From assembly GCA_020796225.1 (NCBI GenBank), contig CM036762.1:55825740-55889739 (forward strand): a stretch of 64,000 nucleotides of DNA, written 5' to 3'. The stretch comes from Arion vulgaris (Eukaryota; Mollusca; Gastropoda; Stylommatophora; Arionidae). Numbering within the stretch: the first letter of the stretch is position 1; the number at the start of each line of letters is the position of its first letter. Of this stretch, positions 32,810-43,800 are shown in pieces. The position numbers and the translations under genes are program-made. The notes beneath the pieces were generated by a model. It searched no databases. It was not told the origin of the DNA and saw nothing but the letters and a program-made list of their open reading frames with translations.

Positions 32810-33460
32810 ATCTTTCTCTTGACGAGGAAATCAACGCTCGTATAAGGAGTGCCGCTACTACATTCGGCAAACTATCAAAGCGAGCGTGGGACAACAAAAA
32901 TTGACATTGCAGACGAAGACTCAAATATATCGAGCCTGTGTAATTAGTTCTTTACTATATGGCCAGAAACATGGACAGCCTACTCAAGACACGAGAGGAG
33001 ACTTAACATCTTTCACCTTCGATGTCTCCGCAAGATTATGAACATCAGGTGGTACGACAAGATAACCAATACTGAAGTACTACAACGTGCAAATCTGCCT
33101 TCCATCATGGGCATGCTCAGCAGTAGACGACTAAGATGGTTGGGACATGTGAGAAGAATGGAAACTTATCGCATACCAAAACAAATGTTGTTCTGTGAAC
33201 TTTCGAAAGGGAAGAGGCATCAGGGCAGACCACTGCTCAGATATAAAGATGTCTGCAAAACCTCAATGAAAAACTTTTCTATAGATCCCAGCACATGGGA
33301 GGGATTAGCTGATGACAGAGTTGTGTGGAAAGCCAAATTACGGAAGGGCGCAGAGTCTTTTGAGAAGAGACTTATGTACGAGCTGAACAACAAGAGAGAA
33401 AAGCGAAAACTCAGAAGTTGTCACAGTAAAACACTTGCCTATTGACCGTCTGTAAAGATG
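32810..33460 (+). mobile_element. LINE epsilon RT C-terminus
   Basis: Readable at 33038-33445: IRWYDKITNTEVLQRANLPS, SSRRLRWLGHVRRM, GKRHQGRPLLRYKDVC and WEGLADDRVVWKAKLR. This is the conserved tail of a widespread invertebrate LINE. Upstream, 32815-33035 carries a frame-shifted NARIRSAATTFGKLSKR. It ends AAAGATGAAAAGGGCCATATA. Confidence 0.82.
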
Positions 33461-33884
33461 AAAAGGGCCATATATATATATGAGGGAATATTTATATTAA
33501 ATATGCCGGCTACGCCAGCCGGCAGGCACCTGATGATGATCATACTGTGAAACGCTAGTGTTGACAAGTATTGCATGCGTCGGTATCATACTGTGAAACG
33601 TGTCGTCATGTATTGCATGCGTCGGTATCATAATGTAAAACGTAAGTGTCCCTGCGAGGACCGATAACACGTGTGTATAAGCAAGTACGGAAACTATCAG
33701 CATGTGTACCCTTTCTCTTTGGTTGAAAACCAGATCAGCATGTGTTAACCTAAACGACGCGACAAAGCGTGTCGTCCCTGACTGCTTTATCGGCATAAGA
33801 CCATAGAAAAGAACAAGAAGAGAAGTACATTGATAATGAGATAAACGACAGTTAAACTATATATATATCTAAATCCTCTTCGTG

Positions 33885-34380
33885 TCGTATTTGACACATA
33901 ATACTTCTACAAGAGATTTCCATTGCTGCCGTTTTGTCTCCTTTCTACTGTTTCCCTCAATATTTGAACTCTCTTTCCACAGTCTTCTTCTTTGCGTTCG
34001 TTCTTTACGACCAATTTTAATCACTCTTTGTGATATGTTTGATCTTTGCCAAGAACGTGTATACGTTGTACATTGGTTTGGTAGGCCCCTAAACGCATAT
34101 ACTTCTACAAGTTCAGGACATGTGCATCCGATTTCAGCCAAACCTCCTTAGTCTCCTCTTACGACATGCGTGGCAGGTAACAGTGGTTCTATTCTTTATA
34201 CCCCAAATTTGGGCCCCGGTAACCACTTGGGCGTCTTTTTCCACAGTTCTTCTCCATGCTTCCTTTGGATGCACATGCCTTCTTTTCCTATCCATTGTCC
34301 ATCGAAGAGCTGCCCTAGTCAATGTCTCTACTCGGATAACACAAACATGATAAATTCACCTACATCTCTTTCTCTCGTGG
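33885..34380 (-). mobile_element. LINE zeta-like C-terminus split by SINE A
   Basis: The minus-strand reading is TRAALRWTMDRKRRHVHPKE then AWRRTVE up to 34234; after the SINE it resumes NIEGNSRKETKRQQWKSL. Removing 33984-34233 restores a continuous tail, so the SINE is the younger insertion. Confidence 0.75.
33984..34233 (-). mobile_element. SINE A, full length
   Basis: About 250 bp from the CTTCTTCTTTGCG tail complement to the CGCCCAAGTGG head complement. Flanked by TCTTTCCACAGT (33972-33983) and TCTTTTTCCACAGT (34234-34247), an imperfect target duplication. Confidence 0.85.
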
Positions 34381-34384
34381 ATCT

Positions 34385-35285
34385 GTATAACTAGCTCTTT
34401 ACTAAATGGCTCAGAAACATGGACAGCTTGGTCGAGGCAAGAGAGGAATCTTTCACCTTCGCTTTCTCAGTCTTCTTCTTCTCTTCCACTATTTACTTCT
34501 TTATAGAAGTGGTGGGGATGGAGAGCGTAGTGATCTTGCGCGTGCTTGTTTTAAGGCACTTCGCTGATATTCATTTTCGTAAGGCTGTTCTTGATGCCGT
34601 CGCTCCATCTTTTGAGTGCTATTCCTCTTGCTTTGTACTCATTATACTTTTTCTGTGTGGCTCTCTGTGGTAGGCTTCCTCAGTAAGATTGTGCAATCAG
34701 GTGACATGACAAAATAACAAACTCTGGTAACGTGTTAACTTATCATCCATCATGGGATTACTCAGCAGTAGAAGACTAAGATGGCTGAGACATGTGAGAA
34801 GAACTAATAACAGCCACAAAGCCCAGCAGGTGGTGTTCTGTGAACCTATGGAAGGGAAGAGGCTTCAAAGTAGACAACTACTAAAAATAAAGAATATTTG
34901 CAAGGCCTCAATAAAAGACTTTCTATTGGTTCCAAAAAATGTGAACAACTAGCTGTTTGCTCAAATTCCCCCAAAAAAGCTATTCTTTCAAAGAGAACCT
35001 TGAGGATGTGCTTGAAGGCAAGAGAAACAAGAGCAAACTCAGAAGTCGTCATACCTCTGAAGTCGGCGAAGACCCACCGCACGGTGAGGGAAACCAGTCA
35101 AATAGCAAGCAGGCCTCACGCAAAACCCAGTCAGAAGCCCAATACCAGGCGTCATGATTACCGCCTGAATTCACAGAGAGAGATCGAAAAAATAAGAAGT
35201 CGTCACGTTATACGTTTGCCAAACGACTGTCTGCAAAGACCAAAAAGGGCACACACACATATGGGAGAGTGTGTGTAGTTTTCAA
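34385..35285 (+). mobile_element. LINE epsilon relic, interrupted
   Basis: A short ETWTAW-like piece at 34400-34440 is followed by unrelated sequence. The tail resumes at 34730-34960 (SSRRLRWLRHVRR, then decayed), and a D-type repeat at 35036-35180 interrupts the end. It closes with CTGCAAAGACCAAAAAGGGC, the epsilon tail. Confidence 0.6.
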
Positions 35286-35334
35286 ACTATTAGCCTATTG
35301 GAAAACAAAATGTCTTCGGGAGAAGCATCTCTCT

Positions 35335-35450
35335 CTCTCTCTCCTGTGGCTTTAAAACCCAGGTTGGGGCATAGGCCCTAACCAACTCACTGCAAAGACT
35401 TCCTATCTTTGGCTATTTCTTGCAGCTCCTTCCATCCGTTTGGTTGGCAC
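35335..35450 (-). mobile_element. LINE zeta 3' fragment
   Basis: Matches 18755-18850 (GGTTGGGGCATAGGCCCT, CTTCCTATCT). Confidence 0.65.
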
Positions 35451-36090
35451 ATTTATTATTTTCCTAGCATTTGACTTCATGATTTGTTGGATTTTGTAGC
35501 TAAAATTTCTACCCAATAGGGTAGCCAGCCACAAGCAGAACCCTGCATTCGTCGCCTATTACGATATGCTTTGTAGCTCGATGTCACTATCCTTGTTCGC
35601 CACAACAACACAGGGACGGAGGAACTGATTTGAGTAAATTTTGCACTTTATGACAGGTATTTTTGAAGTCGTAAAAAGATGTATATTCAAAATTAACATA
35701 CTCATCTCATTAAGTATAAAAATACAATTTAAATACCTCAGTAAAAACTCACTAAAATATATGTTTTAAATGATGGTTTTCCAAATTCGAAACAGTGTAC
35801 ATATTTATTATGCATTTTACGACTTCAAAATGCGTCTTGGTTCATTCATCCGGGGTTGATGAACGTCAGCCTTCTTAGACAACAGAGATGGAAATGAAAA
35901 TGCTAATTTACTGATTCTTGTAATGCTTTCTCGTGTCAGGTATAATATATCGATATTGTACAGTCACATGCTTTATTAAAGAAAGATACTTTATACATAT
36001 ATGATATGAGTTTATGTGTAAGCGATGACCATCTCACTATTACTAATTATAAACTAATAAAGCTGCAAGTTTTGGAAATTTGTTGCCATC
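35451..36090. other. Intergenic, mostly unassigned
   Basis: 35510-35625 is a weak core-SINE remnant (CGTCGCCTATTACGATATGC). The rest has no ORF or repeat I can support. Confidence 0.4.
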
Positions 36091-36093
36091 AAA

Positions 36094-36421
36094 TCAAGCA
36101 TACATGATCGCAGGTAGTAGGTAGCCCCATCCTAACATAATACATTCGAGTCTTGTCAGCATAGGCAGGTTGGTTCTAAGTCTTTCGTAATTAGTACTAT
36201 TACTGTCAAAGATGGCTTCAACTTCATCACCTTCTCGCTCTATACTGATAACATTTGGCAACCTGAGGCCGAGGCTGCCGCTCTCACTCTGGTGTTTATT
36301 TTTGAAATGCATAATAATTTACGCGAGTGTAAATAACAGATTAGTTCAACAATTGTTATTTGTTGTGCTTTCTCTTTCAACGTTTACTCTTCTAACCTTA
36401 CCAAAGCCTATGAAAAAGTGA
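36094..36421. other. Overlapping ORFs on both strands, undecided
   Basis: On the minus strand, 36094-36312 encodes a hydrophilic 72-residue stretch (RLPNVISIEREGDEVEAIF, RLRTNLPMLTRLECIML) that looks more protein-like than random sequence. On the plus strand, AAGATGGCT at 36209-36217 is a good Kozak context for a 69-residue ORF with hydrophobic segments. I cannot assign either. It could be an isolated exon, the 5' end of the downstream gene, or a repeat relic. Confidence 0.25.
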
Positions 36422-37234
36422 AATTGAACAGTGAAAAGCACATATGATTTGGTGATTACAATTGAATCTGTTTATCAAGTGATAGCTATCATCAGCTATG
36501 GCCTAGTAGTTATAATGTTCTGAGTAGCTAGGGACTCCGGCCACACAATGTATGAATTTTTGTATGTAAGGTCAACTCCAAAGTGTGTTGATAATGCATG
36601 TTCTTACTCTTACTCAAAATATGAGTGTTCACATCATAATCATGTTAATTTGCTAAATTAAACAGTAAACATAGTACACTGTATTACTATCACACATATG
36701 ACGTATATATTCTATCTATCTTGAGTATAAGAAAATACGAACATAATGTTTGCTGTTTTAGTTTATTAATGTTTGGCACTGATAGCAGAGAGTTGGAATA
36801 AATATACAGTTTATCAGTTGTTGTTTGACTGCCATGTTAATGATTGAATGTTTTAATAGTGGTGACAGTTGGTATGTCACTGCATTTGCCTTCTGACATC
36901 TAGTCTTGATTTCTCTTTCCATCTGCTGTGAATATACTCCCGAGATATTTGAATCTACTAATCTACTAATGATAAAAATAACAAATAAATCACAAAGAAT
37001 GTTCTATAGAAGTGAATATATTACAATGAACAAAAAAGAAGTATATGATTTTTCATGCTTTTATATCCTACATTCCTCAAATCCAGGTCTGTGCATGTTT
37101 TGTCTGTGTTTCTTTCTTTGCTCTTCTGCTTCATTTTCATTGTACTCTTAGTTTATTATAATTTAACTTAGTTGGATGTTTACATTTTTCCATGCATTGA
37201 AGTAAAGCTGACTCATTTCTTGCCTCTCGGTCAT
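36422..37234. other. Intergenic, no gene seen
   Basis: AT-rich sequence upstream of the Gln/Pro-rich gene. No repeat match or coding signal is evident. Confidence 0.4.
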
Positions 37235-37590
37235 TGTTTTGTTGAAACTAAATACTAGATTTCTCTCGTGATCACCGCCCATACCGATGTACCAGACCTC
37301 CCTATAAATTCTATTCATGTGGAAATCTGATGCATGCAACCTTAGCATTGGTGCGTTTTACGTCACATCTTCAGCACTATTTGGAGCTCTGGTGTTTATC
37401 CTTCGGCGATGTGTCCAGTTTCAACCAGCGTTTACTCAATTCGCTCTCCGTTCTGTAGCCATTTAGTGTTTTTATGGTGTGGGTAGCAAGCCCCATGTCC
37501 AACTTCCTTAGTCGCCTCTTACGACATGCGGGACAGGTAACAGTGGTTCTATTCTTTACACCCCAATTTGGGCCCTGGTAACCACTCGGG
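37235..37590 (-). mobile_element. Repeat H joined to SINE A-type head module
   Basis: 37235-37450 is repeat H (compare 17590-17835). 37500-37590 is the head module of SINE A (CGCCTCTTACGACATGCGGG, CAGGTAACAGTGGTTC, CCTGGTAACCACTCGGG). The two are contiguous, suggesting one mosaic SINE family. Confidence 0.6.
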
Positions 37591-37764
37591 GGAAATACTA
37601 GATGAAAAATTCCTTGTTTCACAGAAACATTGTGTGAGTTATGCTAGAGTTGCAAGGTGTTTGATATTATACTTGTCTTCCCATATGTTTGCACAGCCAT
37701 CTCCTGTCTTACTTGTGGAACAATATTTTGTATATATGTTAGGTGAAGTCAGATGTAAACAGAG

Positions 37765-37865
37765 ATGTCAGCTGACCAAGACTGGAGTGAGGCGGTTAAG
37801 GCCAGCATTGAAAATGCAGAGGTCCTTGTTCATTCTGCATCCAATAGATTCGACAAGATGCAAAG
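37765..37865 (+). CDS. Probable first coding exon of the Gln/Pro-rich gene
   Basis: An acceptor-like TATATGTTAG precedes GTGAAGTCAG and ATG at 37765. It encodes MSADQDWSEAVKASIENAEV, then LVHSASNRFDKMQ, with donor CAAAG|GTGTCT. The composition is clearly coding. It ends in phase 2 but the next exon starts in phase 0, so either a small exon is missing between them, one junction is different, or it belongs elsewhere. Confidence 0.6.
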
Positions 37866-40800
37866 GTGTCTTTTTATTTTTTTTTGTTTAAAAATTAAAT
37901 TGTAATTATAGCAGAATAAAAAAACAAAAAAAAACTACCATTGGCTTGCAGATTCTAATAGCATATATAATATATTATACTGTATTCAGACTATTTCATC
38001 ATCATCATCATGTGCCATGCCTGCTGGTGTAGATCACCACAAAAGGCTGTCCTGTTTATCAGTTCAGATATTGAAATTTGTCAGTGCTACGAAGCTAGAC
38101 TGTCCAGAATTTATTCTCTAATCATCCTTTATAGTGGGACTGATTAGCATAATGCGTAAGTGTTTGCCTATCGACTTGTCACAAGAGGCTTGTGGGTTCA
38201 ATTCCATAGTCAACGTTCTACATGTGAGTAAAGGGATTTGCTCTCCTGCTCACTAGGGTCTAGAAGTGTCAAGTGACAGGCATTTCATACCCTAAGGTCA
38301 TCTTTATCGAACGCTCCATATCGACCCTTGTTAAACCACTCTTTGTGATTTGTATGTGATCTGAGCCTAACAGCGATTGTACGTTGTCCCAGTTATGCGC
38401 CTACAAGTAGGCCAACACATCCGATTTCTGTGATGCTTTTTAATTTACTAGGTAGCTTCCTAGACTCCTACTTCAGTCGCCTCTTATGATGTGCCTTGTA
38501 GGTACACATGTTCTACATGTGTAAACAGTTCTACATGTGAGTAAAGGGATTTGCTCACTAGGGTCTAGAAGTGTCAAGTGACAGGCATTTCATACCCTAA
38601 GGTCATCTTTATCGAACGCTCCATATCGACCCCTTGTTAAACCACTCTTTGTGATTTGTATGTGATCTGAGCCTAACAGCGATTGTACGTTGTCCCAGTT
38701 ATGCACCTACAAGTAGGCCAACACATCCGATTTCTGTGACGCTTTTTAATTTACTAGGTAGCTTCCTAGACTCCTACTTCAGTCGCCTCTTATGACGTGC
38801 CTTGTAGGTTGCAGTGTTACTATTCTTTGCTCCCTTCGGACCTCTGCAACACATGGGCGCCTTAAGGTATGAAAAGGTTAATGGAAATTTTATTTTTATT
38901 AATCCTCCTCTATGTCATCCTCACTTGATTTTGTCAGTCGTCACCATATGTTCTAATCCTCCTTTTCTCATGACTTGCCCCCAAGTTATGATTGTATGTT
39001 TCTAATGCTGATAAGGAACTTATTTATTCAAGTCTGTTTAAGCTACTTATGTACTAAAAGTATTTGTGCAAATACCTATAACATCTTAAAAATAGCTTAT
39101 TGTGATATGCTCCATATAATGTTAATACAGTTCTACTTTTTTTCTCTAATCTTGTTTTGCATCACATCGTCAGGATAAGCAAAAATTTCAAGAACAGGTT
39201 TTTGTGTGAGCTTCATAAATAGTGTTTTTCATTGTCTGTAATTTCTGTGGTCCACCTATTGCATGGACAGCCTTTTGCTTTGTATCTGCTGTATCAGAGT
39301 AATAGTGATCTTTGAGGCACACTGTATGTTTATAATCTGCTTATGTTACCAAACTATTTAATTTGTTGTTTCTTGATGAAGTTCAGTACTGATGTTGTAC
39401 CCACTTTTTTCCTATGTCTTCATTTCTAATCCGGTCTCTTCTTGATACTCTCATCATTCTGCATAGACACTTAATCTCTGTAGGGACTATTTTTCTTCTA
39501 CTGTTGATGTCAGCATCCAGGTTTGGCACTAAAGCATAATGTTGGGAAAAAGATTGTGTTGTACAGTGCTCTACATTATATTAATACAGTGAAATGAAAA
39601 TCATGGCATATCTTATACAGGACTTCATCATCAACCACAGTAAATGAATTGTTGATTTTCTAGGCACCACTTACACATTCAGTAGTTTGCCATTGATTTC
39701 TAAACGGTGAGGTCTATATTTACTGTTTTTAAAATCCTGAACACGAATTTACTTCCAAACTGCCGGCCACATAGTTTGAACCGGGAATGCTTTGTTTGTG
39801 ATCGAGCTCACTACCGCTTAAGCTACAGATGCTCACGTTAATACAGTGATGCTGCAAATTCAACTCTGTTATCAGTAATCGGACAGATCAGTTTAATTAG
39901 TTTAAGAATAAATATCTAGTATGAGGATGGAGGTTGAGGCCATTACTGCTGCCCTCCAATGGATCTCTGGGACTTCATTTACTGGGGCCGTTGTTGTATC
40001 TGACTCTCAGTCGATGCATCACAATATCCAGAAGGGCAGGTTTCGCATGAGTGGATGTCGTCTGAAGAATTTTATAACCTCCAGAAGCTTACTTGGATAA
40101 ACTGTCCTGAGCATGCAGGTGTTTACGGTAATGAGAGAGCGGACAGGCTTGCATCAACAGCATCGATTGTTGGGGTGTTGAAGATGGATAAAGGGGATAT
40201 TCTTCGATCTCTTCGCGACTGTCTGTTGGATGAGGACACTAAAATCGATGTTGAATCGAGCTAGCGATTTAAGCAGTTTGGAGTTACTCGTTGTATAAGT
40301 CGAACTGGATGCCTTAGAGGCAGAGTGAGAAATGTGTTTAATCAGCGAGACACGGGAACCATCAGTATGCATACTCTTCGATATCTGTTGGGGAGACTGA
40401 GCACCTATGGGTCTGCCCGGCGTGCAATGACATCAGTTTAGTAACCAATAACCAAAAAGAATAAATAGTTATGTGACATGGTAGTTCATTTTGCTTGCAT
40501 TTGTTGTTGAAATCAATGAGATGGTTAGGTGAAATTCCTTTAAAGTGAAGTTTACTTAATTTCTTTCAGGCTGACTTTTTACCAACATCTTCTCAAAGTC
40601 CAGGAAACTCTCCTCAGTCCTCACCTGATGATCGGCAAACACACTTTCCACATGCACAACAACGTACAGGCTTTTGCTCAAATTCACAAGATCAACACAT
40701 TTCCCAATCATGTGCACCCTTACCGAACACATCTCAGAGGTCTGAGCAAGCAGCAAGCTGTGAAAAAGCAAGCAATTTGGTTCCAGAATCTCAACAGAAT

Positions 40801-43800
40801 CACTGCCCCACAACTCAGCAGATGCAGCAGAAAATTGGGTCTCCAAAGCGGAATGAATCAAACAGTAGCAGTAATTATCCCACTGCAAAGACACATCCGC
40901 ATCCTCAGGAATTTTCCCAGAGAAGTCTGTCACAAAGTCAAGGTGGCACATTGAATAGTAGTCAAGCAGATAGAAATTTATCTACTATGATACCTTCTTT
41001 TTCCACTAGACAACCTCAAAACCAATCTACTGACCATCACCAATCTCATCTATCTACTTCACATCAACAAAGGACACCATTAAATGTTTCAAATGCTCCT
41101 CAACATCCTCATGCTGCAAGAATGGTTTTATCTCCAAGAGAGACTAATGTTCAACAAGTCAGGCAAGGTATTCCACATCAAATTCAACCTCAACAGTCAT
41201 TTATTGGTGGTAGACAGCCACATCATATACAACAGCCACAACAGCGATTTCCACAGAAGCAGCAACAAAGGGCTTTGAACCCTGGTCCATCAGGTACTGG
41301 AGGTGTGTACCCAGGTAAAAATATGACCAATCCCGGCTTTACAGCTCCAGCCGCAAGACCTCATATAAAAGTGCCATCCACAAGTCATCCTCAACCTGCT
41401 TTCCCTGGTCAAGTTCAGGGTACGAGGCCTGTTGGCCAGAATCAAACACAGGCGTCCATGAACATGCCTGGTCAAGCCTTGCAACCTTCACCCCCAAAGA
41501 GAAATGACAGCATTTTAAACATCAATAGAATGTCACAACAGCAACTTCATCACCAAGCATTTTCAAATCCTCATCAACAGGGAGGGCCTCAACTTAAGCA
41601 AGATGGTGAATGTGATGAGGGAATGCAGCATGGACCAGGAATACATCAGCATGATTTTGAAGATGAAGAAATGTATTATGATGAGGAAGATGAAGAAGAA
41701 ATGGATGATATAGATGAAGAGGATATGGAATACTCAGGATTTCATGGCAATCTTGGCTATGGCTATCCTTCAAGTGACAGCGATGAGCTATCTGAAGAGT
41801 AAGTCCTCATACGCTTTTTCATGTTTCATTGACTATCATTAAAATACATTAGCTTCCATTCTCATTATTAATACTTCTGAATCAATAAGTAATTTCAAAC
41901 CTCCATATTGCAGGAAAATGGTTATGCTGGGCACAATTATCACATCTTTCCTGTAAACTGGCAGAACAATATACTTACTGTTCTTCTTCTTCGAACATTC
42001 CATATCGACTACTTGTTAACCAGTCTATGTGCCAGTTATGCGCCTACAAGTAGGCCAGCACATTCAATTTCTGCAATGCTTTTTATTTACTAGAGTAGCT
42101 TCCCTAGGTCGCTACCTCAGTCGCCTCTTACAACATGACTTGTAGGTCACAGTGGTACAATGTTTTGCTTTTCTTGCGGGCCCCCGGCACAACACGGGCG
42201 ACTTACTGTTCAAATGGCAGTAATCACAAAAAGATATTTCAGTACGATTATACAAGAGTGAGGACATGAGTCTCAACTATGTGTGGTCTCACCTGTTACC
42301 AATCAGAGAGCCGACAGTAATGTAGTTGTTAGTGAACTAGCTTCTTAGGCGCATGGTCTGGGTTCAATTCCACAGTGGACGAGGCATATTTTTCAACTTT
42401 AACGGCTCTCAGGTTGACCCAGCCTCAATTGGGTACCAGGAAAAGCACTGGGAAGTAAAGGTAGTCAACTTGATGTTGACCACATCACCATTAGTGTACC
42501 GATGCCAACAGTCAATGAAAAATACAGGCCTAATACCGTATCCATGACTTATTACCAATCTATTCTCATAATGTTTTGCATTCAGTATACCCAAGTAGTT
42601 GTACTATATTTTTTTTTCTGTCTGTATGAATTCAGATGTAGTCAGGATGTCTAATATGGCACCTCTAACTCATTTTTGCATGCAGGTTCTCTTTCTTTAT
42701 CATCAGTGTCCCTTGCCATGTAGGTGCGCCTTACTCTGTCTTCTGATGTGCGTAATTTAGATCTCCAAGTAAAGGATCAGGGAACCTGTAGTCCAACCAT
42801 TTTCTGTGTGCACCGAACAAATATTTTGCCCCAATGTGGCCTCAAACCCCAGAATTAACACTACATGTTGTTACAAGCGAAGTGTTTTATCAACTTCGCT
42901 ATCAGTGACCTTGTTGTTACACTACACAAGGGTTTTATGTTAATAAAATCAGTAACTCTTCTGTAAAAAATGTGTCTAAATGTTGGACATTATTCTCCCA
43001 TGTTATCAGTGATTGAGTTAGGGTTATCAACCGCGTTCTTTAAACATATCTTACAGAAACTACAATGAAAAACAGATATATTGTTAGGAATAATTTAAAT
43101 ACCATGTTCCATTGAAAATGAAAATCGTGGCATATCCTTTACAGGGCGTCACCATCAACCTCAGTAAACGAGTCATTGATTTTCTAGGCATCATTTATAC
43201 GTTCAGTAGTTTACCATTGCTTTCTGAACGGTGAGGTCTGTTTTTACCATTCGTAAAAATCCATGAGAACAAATTTAATTCCAAACTGCCTGCAGCAGAA
43301 TTTGAACCGGGTACACTTGAGTTGTGATCGAGCTCACCACAACTAATCCACAGATGCCCACACATGTTCCTTTAGGAGTGCTGAGTTGAATAACTAATAT
43401 AAATGTTTGTGATAAGTTGTAGCTTTGTGTTTCAATAGGAATGAAAAGAAATAACAAGAGATATAAGAGTAAATGCAGTCCCCAACACATCAACTTCTTT
43501 ATACCCTAGTAGCCGTATGTTTTTGGGGAACATCTACTGTCTAATAGGATTGTTCCACATCTTATTGGTTGTACAATCTTAATTGTCACTCACAAACGCA
43601 GTCTTTCGAAATATTGATATATTCTGGTCCCGGCTTCTGTTAAAAGTATTGTTATTGAATATGTTCACCTAGTCACTGGTTAAGGGGTGAGTAAAAGTAT
43701 TGTTATTGAAAATGTTCACTAGTCACTGGTTAAGGGCTGAGTAAAAGTATTGTTATTGAATATGTTCACCTAGTCACTGGTTAAGGGGTGAAGCCCTCAC

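Noticed and set aside
33869..34151. 90-codon minus ORF with WQRSNISQRVIKIGRKERT
   Set aside because: It is a conceptual translation of SINE A and recurs wherever the SINE does (16.2, 48.1, 51.1 kb). SINEs are not coding.
38130..38205. tRNA gene near 38.1 kb
   Set aside because: Boxes A and B are present but acceptor and anticodon stems do not pair; it is a SINE head.
38216..38810. CRISPR-like or satellite array
   Set aside because: Only two long units with no short regular repeats and spacers; it is a duplicated SINE body in animal DNA.
40556..40954. 108- and 131-codon ORFs over the start of exon 40570
   Set aside because: The alternative plus frame stops at 40952 and the minus ORF is antisense. 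The frame starting ADFLPTS stays open to 41798 and has the gene's composition.
43640..43797. Possible regulatory repeat array (enhancer)
   Set aside because: The three units run into a SINE head, so a transposon-related origin is simpler.
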